Below are positions 35,646 to 46,110 of a DNA stretch of 64,000 bases, piece by piece. Within the stretch, counting starts at the first letter, position 1. Every line of letters starts with the position of its first letter. The stretch is from Hypoxylon rubiginosum (lineage: Eukaryota; Ascomycota; Sordariomycetes; Xylariales; Hypoxylaceae). The position numbers were made by a program, and so were the translations under genes. The stretch spans positions 1,612,001 to 1,676,000 of the forward strand of contig CADCXA010000031.1 in assembly GCA_902806565.1 (NCBI GenBank), read 5' to 3'. The notes under the pieces are model-generated. The model was not told where the DNA came from and made no database searches. It saw nothing but the letters and a program-made list of their open reading frames with translations.

Positions 35646-37924
35646 TCAATGGTGACCGCTTATTGATGTGGTCATGTTAGTCTTCGCCTCCTGACTTGGT
35701 TGAGCTCCTTCATATGGTTGAGGAGCACCAAGGTAGACCGGGTCGTTCCTGGACACTGGTGCATACTTCTTGCGCTTCTGGCAGCAGCTATGGGTGCTTG
35801 TTAGTGAATAATGCGACATTATCAATCTTAAGAGGTAGTCATGTGTAGAGCAGAAGTAGACAGAACCAAGTGAACGATGTAAAGGGGGAGAACTTACAAT
35901 ATGGCGAGAATGATTGCCGCAAGAACGGGAACTCCAATACCCACACTTACACCAATGATGACCCTCGTGTCAACGCCGTGGACTTCACCGAGCGGGTGCT
36001 CAATAGAAACGCCGCCGTCTCCTGCCGTGGCTGTTGTGGATGACGTAGGCGGCGGTGGTATATATGACGTAGGAGATCCCGTTGTGGCGTCGATGGATTT
36101 CATATTCGTGCCGAATGGGACGGGAGTAGCAATTCCAGTCCCGGTCGTCTCGGGAAAGGTAGCCTCGGAGCCTGAGGGGATGACAGTGACATGCGTCAAT
36201 GTGCTTTTGACTTTGGTTGTAGTTTGCATGGATCCCGGACAGTTGACCAAGCCCGTAGTCTCGCAGCCTGTGCCCGTGAAGGTGACTACCTTGGTAAGCG
36301 TAGTAGTTTCAAGGTCCTCGTCGGCTCTGGCTGTGATAGCTGCCGTGGATGCTGTTGTGGTTGTCGTGCGACCTTGAATCGCGCAGATGTCGGCGATGGT
36401 TGTGTAGAAAATAGGGATGTTCGTCTATCACAATATCGAGTTAGCATCCAGATTTAATGCGTTATTGGCATTCAGAAAACCGCCAGCGGCTTGAGTAACA
36501 TTAAAAGGCATGTAACATTGGGTTGACGTGTGGGCAGGGGATGCAGTTAGGGTTATTCTCGGGCATCTATATTCGAAATGGACGCGCGTGTAAGAGCTCA
36601 AGACTCACATTAGGAGAAGGCCCCCAGGTCTCAGGCCCAATCGCAAGTGTCGCCCCGGCGGCGGCGCCAAGTCCGAATTGGTATGTCTGTTCGACCCGTA
36701 GGGAGCAGTCCTCGTCGTCGCCTTCAGGGACCGCGGTAATATTCGTGACGAACTCGGCAACATCTGCCCAGACACTTACGCCCACACCAGCGCTAGCGCC
36801 TGTCGAGAGACTGAGGCTTGGAACGATGACAGTAGGAGTCTCTAGCTCGAAGCCTGCTTTTACTCCAACACGGAGTACCGCTTTGAGGATACCTCCTGCG
36901 CTCTCAACTGTCACTGGGAGGAACTCGAAGCTAGCCCCGTTGCTTAAGGTTCCAATCGTTTTAGTACCCCGAGTGTCTGCAAGAGTGGAGGTGAAAGGAC
37001 TCAAAGGAGGCTGTACTTACAATGTAATACTCGAGACATTCTGCCCGAACAGGGTCATATCAAGGCCTACACCATCTTCAAGCTTGATGTGGATTCCACT
37101 GCTGATGTCGATTTCTGCATCCACGCTCAGGACCAAGTCGACGGAGAAGACAACGCCTATGAACAAGTCGTCGCTTGCAGATATTCCGATGGGCGTTTCA
37201 GACGAGTAGAGGTTCAAATTGTAAGTCGCTCCACCTGACAATACAGTATCGACCAGCATATACAGCTCTAGATCATCGAATTGAAATTGTAGATGGCATT
37301 CGGGTATGTCTGGGATGTCAACATTAAAAGTGAAGTTGACCGGAGGGAAATCGAAGTCGTCGAGATCTACACCGTCCTCGAGGTTATGGTACACTCCAGA
37401 GAAGTAGTCTTCAATGCCATTAATGGCTGTGTCGGTAATGTTCACTATCTCGTCGTGAACTTCGCCGGTGAAATTCTGTATTGCCTGCGTGGCATTAAAA
37501 TCGCCGTCGACTGAGAACTGCGCTGTCGCTACACCTGTAATGTAGCAAGTTGTACAGGTGATATCGACACCGACGTTCAACGACACGTTATTTTTCGTGT
37601 CGGTCTGTTCTTTACTAATTGGTGTTGGATTAGACAACGACTGGGGAAGTCACTTGGCTAAGCAGCCCGAGTATTTCCTTACATGCTGAGGAGTGTTGCA
37701 CCATCCCAGTTTTTATCCAAAGCCGTAATATTCTTCAGCACTGTATCTCTCCTTTGAGATCCGATTTCCACGAGGGATAGGCGTAGGGCATGAAGAGTGT
37801 CTGCGGATGATGCACCCGGAATATCTCGCACGTTGACTGTCATGTCTGGCGATGAGATGGCTGCCGTAGCGGTGCTGAGAGCGGCCGCCCAGCTGAGGGC
37901 TAGAGTCGGCTTCACCAAGAACAT
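35646..37924 (-). CDS. Uncharacterised single-pass cell-surface glycoprotein
   Basis: Five exons: 37924-37683, 37614-37021, 36942-36609, 36424-35898 and 35787-35646, joining to 1839 nt or 612 residues. The start MFLVKPTLALSWAAALSTATA is a signal peptide. About 390 residues of acidic, beta-rich, N-glycosylation-prone sequence follow with few Cys (TCTTCYITG, CHLQFQF). Next is a Ser/Thr/Pro-rich stalk with TTTTTAS runs and PPPPTSSTT, a membrane helix (VIIGVSVGIGVPVLAAIILAIL), and a basic cytosolic tail starting CCQKRKK. This layout is that of a type I plasma-membrane glycoprotein, like wall-stress sensors, but no WSC or Mid2 Cys pattern is visible, so I name no family. The third intron is long (184 nt); an internal exon there is possible. 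Confidence 0.8.
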
Positions 37925-39291
37925 TTTGTGGTATTGAATTCCTAACCGCTCTGAGTATACCACTGAACAACACGCCGCATGCTTGAACAGAAGTGAACGT
38001 CGATATATACGCTTTGCCGCAGGTCGTTCTCTTCATCTCTACTCTGATTCTTCCCCGCCCCCATCAAGCCAATTTGTGTGAGCGGCGTTGAACGACCCGA
38101 AAGGGGAAGCAAGCCCGTGTCAGTTGTGAGGCTCCGTGCATATGGGGAGGCGTGGCGGAGTCCGGATTTGTGTCACAGATAGAGGATTCGTGCATATTTG
38201 GGGGCCGGTGCAAGGAAGCCATTCCGCCAGCCTCGCGATGGATGCACGTGGGCTGCCGAAATTAGCTGGGTGAAACCCTACGAAACCGTTCGCCAGGGGC
38301 TCTTCCTACCAACATTTGTTTCTGAAGCAGGCCTCGACCAGCGCCGACATGATGCAACATGAACAAACGAACGTTGATGTTGTAGCGTTCTACCTAAAGA
38401 TATGTTGTCAGGGAATATATGCTGCCTGACATATCTTATCTCGTACGTAGGAGGTACGCAATAATTTAGAGCCTCCTGGTTAGAAGAGGTGTGAGTGTGC
38501 AAGGACCTGACAATCCTTTGGCATCTATTATCCCGCGGAGGGTTCCGCAATAAGACACTGATTCAGCCGCAGACTATAAAAAGAACAGAAAGAGCGCATT
38601 CAGATCAGTTCCGCAGCTGACATAAGGGGATTATTAATTGTAGCCTCAAATATATATCCTTAATCAGCATATTAACCTACCTTAGTATGGTATAGTCATT
38701 TATAAGCATGTTCTCTGAAGCCAAATCGCAGGTACATCCCTCTTATGTTTTGCTTTTCCTGCTGCGCCGATAATCACGTGCTGCTACAGAACTTCGGCCA
38801 TCAACAGGTACAGTTCTGACGGGAGGATACCTTTGGCTTGGTGGTGAAACTTCGAAATAACGAGTCTAAGACATTGCCATGTTCTTAAGCACCTGCAGCC
38901 AGATTAAATCCGGATATACGCTGACGTATTCCGGGGACAATGAGAACGATGGTCATCAGAGCAGACTACTAGGTAGGTAGCTCCTAGGTAGGTAGATATG
39001 GTCACAGGTATACAGCATTGCTGATAACGCCACAAAGCCATCTACCAAAATGTATGTCCGCGCAATGGTATAGACCTTGTTATTTTGTAGCAATGATCAT
39101 ATTTAGCAAAGTGTTTGAAGACTTAGTTGAAATTGATAATGCAGACACTACTGTTAGCACTAGCTGAACTTCTGGAGTTCTAGTTCTTAGACGGGCCGCA
39201 TGAATCTACCTTTATTTTTCTAAATATCAGTATCCTCGGCCCCTCCACTATTATCGTCATTGAAGAACTCCTTAAGTATCTAGCTTATTAT
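37925..39291. other. Intergenic, no gene seen
   Basis: About 1.4 kb holding the promoter of the glycoprotein gene. A cluster of CTAGGTAGGTAG words lies at 38968-38997. No coding segment recognised before the oxidoreductase relic. Confidence 0.5.
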
Positions 39292-41012
39292 CAGACTCGA
39301 ACCTGACGCCAAGTTGGAGGCCCACAGACAGGCTGTGTCCAAAATAGCTCCGTCTGTGAAGCAGTTTTTCAGTCGAGGAGAGCCATACCGCGTATTCCAT
39401 GGATCAACCAATAACACCTGACCTCGTCTAACCAATCGAGCAAACTCTATTGGCATTAGCTCATTGTCGAATGTTCTGAAGGTGAACGCGATAGGTATCG
39501 CGAAAAGCCCTTATATAATCTAATGTTTTTATGGATCAGCTAGTTGCGTCAACTTTGAAGTATGGCCTTGTTTCTCCAGTTGTCATGGAATTCCCCGGAG
39601 TCACGGTCGGTGGTGCGTACGCGGGCACTGCGGGAGAGAGCAGCTCTTTCAAAATTGGCTTATTCGACAGGAGCGTCAGATCTGTGGAGATGGTACTTGG
39701 CGACGGCGATGTAATCCAGGCATCGAAGGACAATAATGCGGATCTCTTCTACGGTGCCGCTAGAACACTCGGCACATTGGGCTTTGTAACTGGTAGAACT
39801 AGACTCGATAGAAGCTAAGGTGTCAGTGGCCTGAGGCGTGAGTAATGGGTATATCCCAAGAAAAGGGTGAATAATAGAAGATGATAGTCACATCGCAATA
39901 AGAAGGCTGGTATAATATATAGTAGAAGACTTTGATAATGCTTGACCCTTTAAACTACATATCTTCAAGACTCTTCCTTATATATCAATTTAACCCTTCT
40001 CTTCCCTCGCATGGACATCGCTGGGGCCCCACAGCCATCCAACATATCCCCTCTGGATATCCAAGGGTTTATTCGGATATCCAGTATCAACTTAAACATC
40101 CAAAACCTAGCCGGATCTCCGCACCGTGGCGTCTTCCAAAGGTATATGTAAAACATATAGGGTAACTGCAAGGTCACAGTCCAGATTATATCTAAATATG
40201 ACCGGTTATCACTCCGTACCCTGACAAAGGAATTCGTCAGAACGACATACCACCCTCTACCAAGCGTCAAGGACACCAATCAATCCCATGACTATGTTGA
40301 TGGCATAGTGTTCTCAAAGGACCATGGCGTTGTAGTTACTGGGGAGATGACAGACGAGAACCCGGGGAGAGCTCAGACTTTCAGTCACTCGACAGACCCG
40401 TAGTTCTATCTCCACGTACAAGACAAGACATTTTTTTCACATGGTCGTGTCACAGAGTACATCTCTCTCCCCGAGTACCTATTCTATTAGGATAGGGGAG
40501 GCTTTTGGGTCGGCCGTTTAGCGTTTGATTACTTCAACTTCCCCTTCGACAAATTGACTAGACGCTTTTTGGACGACTTCTTACATACTAGAATGCTCTA
40601 CGACGCTCTGCATGCAAGCAAGTAATCGATTCGATACGTAATTCAGGACCTTGTGTTAGCGTACTCGACTGCCGAGGCCTTCATTGACTTCACCACCAAA
40701 GCTTCGATATTTGGCTGCTCTGGCTATGCCCCATCCAAGAGACGACACCTCCGACGTTCAATTCATATGTAGAAACCACTCTAAAAAAAGGTAGATGGGA
40801 AGATAATGTCTCAGTTTCTAAACATTGGGCTTTAGAGATGAGCATACTGTCGCAACTGGGGAATCATTCCAGGAGATTCCGAGTACAAAGGACTTGGACA
40901 AGCTAATGGAGGGCTTGGCTCGGAACGTAGCAAGTCAATATCCAGAAGGCATAAAAAGGTTTCCTTGGCTAGCAAATAGGTGTTTAAACTACACTTGGAA
41001 GAGTAACTTCTA
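39292..41012 (+). pseudogene. Decayed DHCR24-like FAD-binding oxidoreductase
   Basis: Fragments in several frames line up in order with fungal FAD/PCMH-type proteins related to delta(24)-sterol reductase. They are: a segment with FFSRGEPYRVFHGSTNNT then TGA, at about 39340-39430; the FAD-domain core (39531-39800) with VVMEFPGVTVGGAYAGTAGESSSFK; FVRTTYHPLPSVKD at about 40220; DP-stop-FYLHVQDK at about 40400; RGGFWVGRLAFDYF at about 40490; and a C-terminal piece with LARNVASQYPEGIKRF (40825-41012). Family members keep the Arg and Trp at two of the stops, so these are CGA to TGA and TGG to TAG changes, the type made by C-to-T mutation. Frameshifts and an insertion at 39793-40161 add to the damage. 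The gene is dead; intact members use FAD to reduce or oxidise sterol-like or sugar-acid substrates. Confidence 0.82.
39793..40161. mobile_element. Candidate insertion (solo-LTR-like) in the relic
   Basis: A 369 bp stretch without homology to the host gene interrupts the FAD-protein relic. It is flanked by the direct repeat GTAACTG (39786-39792 and 40162-40168). The left end, just after GTAAC, begins TGGTAG, as an LTR might, and TATA-like runs lie at about 39914 and 39976, but the right end does not close with CA. Identity is uncertain. Confidence 0.4.
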
Positions 41013-41158
41013 GCTGTGGCCCAATCTAGAATTGGAATGGCTAGGAAGTTTCTCGGCGTTGGTAGACTTCTAGTATAGGCTATAGCAGATGTATAAAACC
41101 TGGGCCTTTGTCTTACGGTCAGACATGTTGTTACTGTGTACCTAGAAGAATCCAGCGA

Positions 41159-41231
41159 TTATTCCATTGCTAGGTTATTCCATTGTTGCTAGGTTATTTC
41201 ATTGTTGCCAGATTATTCCATTGTTGCCAGG
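41159..41231 (+). repeat. Four-copy 19 bp tandem repeat
   Basis: Units start TTATTCCATTG and end CTAGG or CCAGR: 41159-41174 (16 nt, short by three), 41175-41193, 41194-41212 and 41213-41231. It lies 140 bp upstream of the IFI6-like gene and could affect its promoter. Confidence 0.85.
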
Positions 41232-41370
41232 TTGTAATTTCCTATTTGCCAACACATCGACGGCTGGCCATAATACCTAAAACTGCAACATCCCTCGTAT
41301 CGCGGATCGGTCCTCATATTTCGCGCGATCAATCGATAACTAAACTACACGTACGAGAAACAACGTCAAG

Positions 41371-41988
41371 ATGAAGTTTTCCAACTTCACCCAACTTGCG
41401 AATGCGACTCTCATTTGGGCTGTTGAGAACCCAAAGACCGCAGCAACGTACGGCGTTGCGGGCGTAGCTTTCGCAGTGCCAGCAGTCATTTCTGGACCAG
41501 CTTTAGTCGCAGCTGGCTTCGGCGCGAACGGAATCGTAGGTGGTACGTTTTTAACCTACTGAATATCATATCCTATTTTAGGGACTAGACTTATGGAAGA
41601 CTGCTAACCTAAATCTCTGTTTCCTGCAGCTTCAATCGCGTCGGGGATTCAAGCCGGAATCGGAAATGTGGCAGCAGGCAGCGTGTTTGCGACGCTGCAA
41701 AGCGCCGGCATGGCTGGGCCCGGCGCTGCTGTTGTCAACGGAATCGTCTCAGCTGCGGGTGCAGCAACTGGGATCGTCACAGGAGCTATTCACATCATGA
41801 AGAATGAGGACGAGAAGGACGAAGACGAGAAAAACGAAGACGAGAAAGACGGAGACGAGAAGGACGAAGACGGGAAGGACGAAAACAAGAAGGATGAGAA
41901 GGATGAAAAGGACGAAGAACAGAAAAGAGGCCAGTTGTACTTGTCGATTCTTACAGCCGGAGTATATCGGCACATCCATTCGGTTTAA
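41371..41988 (+). CDS. IFI6/IFI27-like small membrane protein with acidic-lysine repeat tail
   Basis: Two exons, 41371-41542 and 41630-41988, with an 87 nt intron (GTACGT donor, TGCAG acceptor), join to 531 nt or 176 residues. The centre is a glycine/alanine-rich hydrophobic hairpin: GVAGVAFAVPAVISGPALVAAGFGANG, then IASGIQAGIGNVAAGSVFATLQSAGMAG. This is the pattern of the interferon-induced 6-16/ISG12 family (PF06140), whose animal members sit in mitochondrial or other membranes and modulate apoptosis. Fungi have many such genes without known function. After the hairpin comes a tail of about 35 residues of repeating DEKDE-type units, encoded by a GACGAGAAG-like minisatellite (about 41804-41925), then a short hydrophobic end. 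Tail length may vary between strains. Confidence 0.82.
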
Positions 41989-42225
41989 CTCTCGCCAGTT
42001 TCTGGTTATCCGCAAGATCCTAATCACAAGATCTCTCTAGCATTCATCTATAGCCTCTTGCGAGCCTCAGGCTGTGTGCATCGCTACACCCTTCGATTTA
42101 AATCAAGGGTTACCCCGCTTAGTAATACATCACTTTCTGGCTCGCTACCCCTTATGAACTTCATTCATTTCCACTGACTGGGTTATTCATGTATGAAATC
42201 CGCCTTGCTATGTCGTCCTTTCGTC
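41989..42225. other. Convergent 3' spacer
   Basis: 237 bp between the stops of the IFI6-like gene and the SDR gene. Nothing notable. Confidence 0.5.
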
Positions 42226-43245
42226 TCACGCCTTTTCCATCCCAAGCTGTTCCAGATATTGTCCCGCGACGTCCACCACCGCGCTCTTAAAGCTTTTCAA
42301 CTTCCCGCCTAGCAGCCTCTCCGCGTCGCTCGAGTCATATTTCATGGGAAGTGTGGGTACCTTGCCCTTCTTAAACACGCCGGCCACGACCGCCTTGGGG
42401 AATGCCTCCTTGACGTGGTCGAAGATGGTGGCGTAATCCACTTCGGTCGCAATGCCGAAGTCGGTGGGGCCCTCCGTCTCGGGGTTGAGAAGCGCCATGC
42501 GCAGATGCGCATCTGCCACGTCGTCGATGTGCGCGAAGCTGCCGTGGATGGGCATCGGCAGCTCACCGCCTAGCATACCCACCACGAGGAAGTTATTGGA
42601 GCTGTTCTGCGTCTGCATCATGGCGGTGTCGAGCGCTAGCTCGTTGCGGCCGAACACGTAGCCGGGCACCACGTGGGAGACGGTGAAGGAAGGGTTCCGC
42701 GTCTTGACGAACTCGTCCGAGTTGTGCATCTCGACCATCTTCCCCATCACGTACGCCTCGAAGACATTACTAAAAGTGGAGGGAACGGGGCTGGGCAGGG
42801 GGACGCGCGTGCCAGCGAAGACCGCGGTGGGGGGTGGGGTGGGACCCAGGTTGGCTACGATTGACGAGGTGATAACCACACGCTGCACACTGGACGTCTT
42901 AAGTGCGGAAGAGAGTATACCCGACGAGATCTTCACCGTGGGCTGGAAGACCTGCGTTACTGGGTCGAAAGTGGGCATAGGTACGGGAGCGCCGGCATGA
43001 ATGACGTGGGTGACGCCCTTCAGGGCGGAGTCGAAAGCGCCATCGGCGGCGAAATCGGGGATCACGACCGACGACAGGCGGTCTCCGGGTGCGAGTTTCC
43101 GGACTGCGGGGTTCGACGAGACTATACGGGCCTTGTCCTCCGACCGGGCCGTGTAGCGGACCTCGTGGCCGGCGGCGAGAGCTGCGAGGAGAATGCGAAA
43201 GCCGATGAGGCCGGTAGCCCCTGTGATGAGAATTATCGTAGACAT
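42226..43245 (-). CDS. Extended SDR reductase, dihydroflavonol-reductase-like
   Basis: Intronless, 339 residues. The N-terminal Rossmann motif is TGATGLIG at 8-15 and the catalytic pair YVMGK is Y165/K169, with SSIVANLG forming the strand before it (the Ser of the triad near 127). This is the NAD-dependent epimerase/dehydratase superfamily, close to dihydroflavonol-4-reductase and fungal methylglyoxal or ketone reductases that use NADPH. Residues about 220-260 (GGELPMPIHGSFAHIDDVADAHLRMAL) are the usual substrate-side segment. Likely cytosolic. The substrate cannot be deduced. The promoter lies in a region rich in TACCTACC words. Confidence 0.9.
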   Translation of the reverse strand: MSTIILITGATGLIGFRILLAALAAGHEVRYTARSEDKARIVSSNPAVRKLAPGDRLSSVVIPDFAADGAFDSALKGVTHVIHAGAPVPMPTFDPVTQVFQPTVKISSGILSSALKTSSVQRVVITSSIVANLGPTPPPTAVFAGTRVPLPSPVPSTFSNVFEAYVMGKMVEMHNSDEFVKTRNPSFTVSHVVPGYVFGRNELALDTAMMQTQNSSNNFLVVGMLGGELPMPIHGSFAHIDDVADAHLRMALLNPETEGPTDFGIATEVDYATIFDHVKEAFPKAVVAGVFKKGKVPTLPMKYDSSDAERLLGGKLKSFKSAVVDVAGQYLEQLGMEKA

Positions 43246-44126
43246 TATGCTTTTGTGTTTTATCCAACTCTTCTAATTGTAAATAATTACCTACCTGGTA
43301 GGTAAGCATTGTGGTATATATAGTCCCTAGCTGACAGGAGCGTAACCCTTGCTGTCTTCGTCTTAGTTGCAAAATAGACGTTGCCCCCAACACGCATTGC
43401 TGGTTGGCACCTAGGAGTTCCGTCTTACCAACAAACGCATTAGGGAATTTAACCCCCTGCCTCCCCTCCGGCGAAGGTTTCAAAGTCATCTTCACATTGA
43501 GAGTCGAAAACTGCCCTACTCGACAATCTTCTACTCTAACTACCTTAGGTAGGTTAGGTACCTAAGGTATGTCAATCTGGAACAGGACTTTCTTTCCACT
43601 TCTCTTACCTGCGCCGATAACGACATCCTTATGTAATGAACTGTATTACGTAACAATATGAATTACATAATGTTCTGTATTACGTAAGTAGTCTTCTTAA
43701 CAACATTTGAGCGCTGTCAACGCTCCTTTTCCTTATTTCCTTCCCTTCGCGAAACAACAGTTCCTAGACCCTGGCAGACACATGTTTTGATAACCATCTT
43801 GCTGGTGGGTGCTTTCACCCCCTTTAAAGATCTCGACCGGAGACTAACTTGTCCATAGATTTCTATACTTCTACCCTCTTGCCAAGTTCCCTGATTCACG
43901 GTTTGCTTCTGTCTCCAACATCTGGTATCCTTATTACTGGTATATCATCAATCGCGAGCTCAAAGCTGGCAATATTAAACCACTGTGCTAGGCTCTTGGG
44001 GCGTTACCTCTTTGCGGTTGAAAAAAGCTCCTCGGCTCTCAGGTAACTGTCCAGAGCAGTATATTCCCTCTCGGTAGGAGTAATCCCTTCTTTCACGGCG
44101 CGCGGCGCCTCCGGCTGCAGCGGTGA
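43246..44126. other. Intergenic with two-copy repeat
   Basis: Holds the SDR promoter. Around 43628-43688 a unit ending CTGTATTACGTAA occurs twice about 36 bp apart, each preceded by a TTAYRTAATG word, giving a set of small palindromes (TTACGTAA). The open frames here match nothing known. Confidence 0.5.
43628..43688 (+). repeat. Two-copy imperfect repeat with TTACGTAA palindromes
   Basis: TGTATTACGTAA occurs twice, and between the copies GAATTACATAATG is partly the complement of the upstream ATGTAATG. TTACGTAA resembles a bZIP/CREB-type binding palindrome; that reading is a guess. Confidence 0.55.
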
Positions 44127-44408
44127 TTACTGCCGCCGCATCCACTATATGACGCCTTGTTTACCAACGTTGCTCTTCCAGCATTTAGTCATGCTACGCG
44201 CGCTTGTTCCGGAAGAGAGCTTGCCTGGTCTCAAGTAAAACTGTTTATATCCAAGGTATTGTATCAGTTTGACGTTGTGGAGGCGTCAAGTCAAGGATTA
44301 AACATGGAAACGTTCGAACAGAAACAGTTGCATTACGGATTCTTAATTGAACCCGACATGAGAGCTCGGTCTGTGCCGGTGCAGCATAATATCAATGACA
44401 AATCATGA
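44127..44408 (+). pseudogene. C-terminal relic of a cytochrome P450
   Basis: One frame reads LYDALFTNVALPAFSHATRACSG and then RELAWSQVKLFISKVLYQFD, ending in a segment like the last 40 residues of fungal P450s (LHYGFLIEPDMRARSVPVQ). This is the heme-binding loop FxxGxRxCxG with the Gly replaced by Ala, followed by helix L and the C-terminal strand. Upstream in this frame a stop occurs at 44124, and no ExxR, PERW or I-helix segment could be found on this strand nearby. It is therefore a lone fragment of about 90 codons, presumably left by deletion. It differs from the intact P450 at 14.6-16.7 kb, whose loop reads FGNGPRICIG. Confidence 0.7.
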
Positions 44409-44986
44409 AAGCAACTCGGTGTTCTTGAATATTCCATATTGCTTTATATTTATCAATTTCCAATGGAACATCCTGCGAATATTGTTAAATCTTCTCGGTG
44501 GAGAAAATGAATCAATTTGTGATTCACATCCCATTCAAGCAGGGTTTCCAAATACGGTGAGAAGACTGAGAACAAGAGGGATAGTAGTTATAACTGCAAC
44601 TAATCCGGAGCGGACCTTGAGACCATGAAGACCATCTAATGAGCCCAACGACGGAATAAAAGGGGGTAATATTAACTAGGCCTGCCTAAGTGCGAATAAT
44701 GTTTCCAATAAATCATAGGCATCTCGGTCTTCTATTAAGTGATCCAGTCCACGGGCGTAAAGTAGCATCTAGATCTCATTTATCCATTCATCTCTTCTCC
44801 GAAAGACCATTTCCACCTGCACTGTTTTATTCGTTTGGCTTATTATCAGTTACCAATTCTGCCCTCAAGGGAATATCCTTCTAGAACAAGCACAGTAGGA
44901 AAGCCAGCCCTCGCCCACAACTCATCGTACACCTCGGCTCATTGACCTTAAGTCGAGAAAAAAAACCGATACACGGAGGCCCTCCA
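44409..44986. other. Intergenic, no gene seen
   Basis: 578 bp with AT-rich patches and no recognisable coding segment. Confidence 0.5.
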
Positions 44987-45217
44987 TCACCACGAATAGT
45001 CCTTATCATCCCCATCCCACGTATACTCCCTATCATCCTTGGGCCTCTCCTCATCGCATGCTACACCACAAGAGTGCGGGTAGGTTATTTTATCCCTGTA
45101 GCTTATGTCGGTGCAACCCTCCGTATCGCATTTGGTGATGCTTGTTACCGTAGCCGACATTTCCTTTCTGCACCACCAATTCTTGCAATGATGCACGTCC
45201 CTGTGCAGTGTACACAT
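44987..45217 (-). CDS. Small Cys/Trp-rich hypothetical protein
   Basis: A 76-residue frame from the ATG at 45217. It has seven Cys in a spaced pattern (MCTLHRD, HHCKNWWC, KCDTEGC, SCGVAC) and ends in a charged segment EERPKDDREYTWDGDDKDYSW. Small intracellular Cys-rich proteins beginning MC and containing CxxxC pairs are common and poorly described in Pezizomycotina. No signal peptide is visible, so it is unlikely to be a secreted effector. The frame remains open upstream. Evidence is only composition and pattern, so a chance frame cannot be excluded. Confidence 0.4.
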   Translation of the reverse strand: MCTLHRDVHHCKNWWCRKEMSATVTSITKCDTEGCTDISYRDKITYPHSCGVACDEERPKDDREYTWDGDDKDYSW

Positions 45218-46084
45218 TGTTGCTAATGTGTCGACGTGATGTATGTTTTTTGTCTGGCGGAGTGTTTTCAAAAAAAGATCGTTTCTTGTGACGGTAGTCG
45301 GCTGCTTAGAATGCGGTTGTTGCTAGATAGGGATTCTTATTGGGTGGATTTGAATTATGATGCTTTTTTTTTGTTGTTTTCTGCTTGGGGATGTCGATGG
45401 TGATGAAGAACGAAACCTCCTCGCTCCTCCCCCTCCCGGGGGGCAGATGACTTTACGTACGTGAAGAATGTGACATCGGATACAGAAACATAAGTGGCAA
45501 GCAATATAGGTACATAGACTCGACGACGATGGCGACTCGGTGTGTGTTACTTAGGAGGTACTTAGATATTTTATTAACATTATAGGCACGTCAGGCATCA
45601 TAGTCAGAGATTATTTGTATTTTGTGTTCACTTGAAAGCATCTGTCCTTTGTCTCTATAGCCTATTAGTCGGGATAAATATATGTATGTCAGGGGAGATA
45701 GGTATTTTCATCTCCAAGTGGCAGGTAGGTATGTCTGAGTAGTAGTAACGAATATTACTCTTAACACACCAAAAGTTGCGATTCTACACGTCTTAGTGTG
45801 AGCCGTGACAATAATTCTAGTAGACAATGCTACTAGATTCGTCAGGGGCATTCCTCACACATCAAGGGAGTTACACTTTTGATTAGCTCTCTAGGTGAGC
45901 CCAATGTTTGTGCCCGGGAATTTGGGACGAACTTCTAGTCCTAAATGCTTCCATACTACGTAGGTATCGTTTATACACACCTACCTAGTTCAACATGCGG
46001 GTAACAATAATGAGGTTGCGTAAAGGGCCCCTTGGGCCCAAGTTCTTCGTAGTGACAGTGAGAAATATTATTCGCTGGGACGTA

Positions 46085-46110
46085 GTAGGTACCTAGGTAG
46101 GTACCTAGGT
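46085..46110. repeat. Palindromic GGTACCTAGG cluster
   Basis: Two head-to-tail copies of a GTAGGTACCTAG-type unit. Each is nearly self-complementary, and related words are found in many intergenic parts of the window. Confidence 0.75.

Noticed and set aside
39290..39305. Minus-strand GGTTCGAGTC as a tRNA B box
   Set aside because: Lies in the coding relic and lacks an A box or cloverleaf.
39531..39818. 95-codon frame as a working small FAD protein
   Set aside because: It is only the middle of a much larger domain; flanking parts of the same family lie in other frames with stops.
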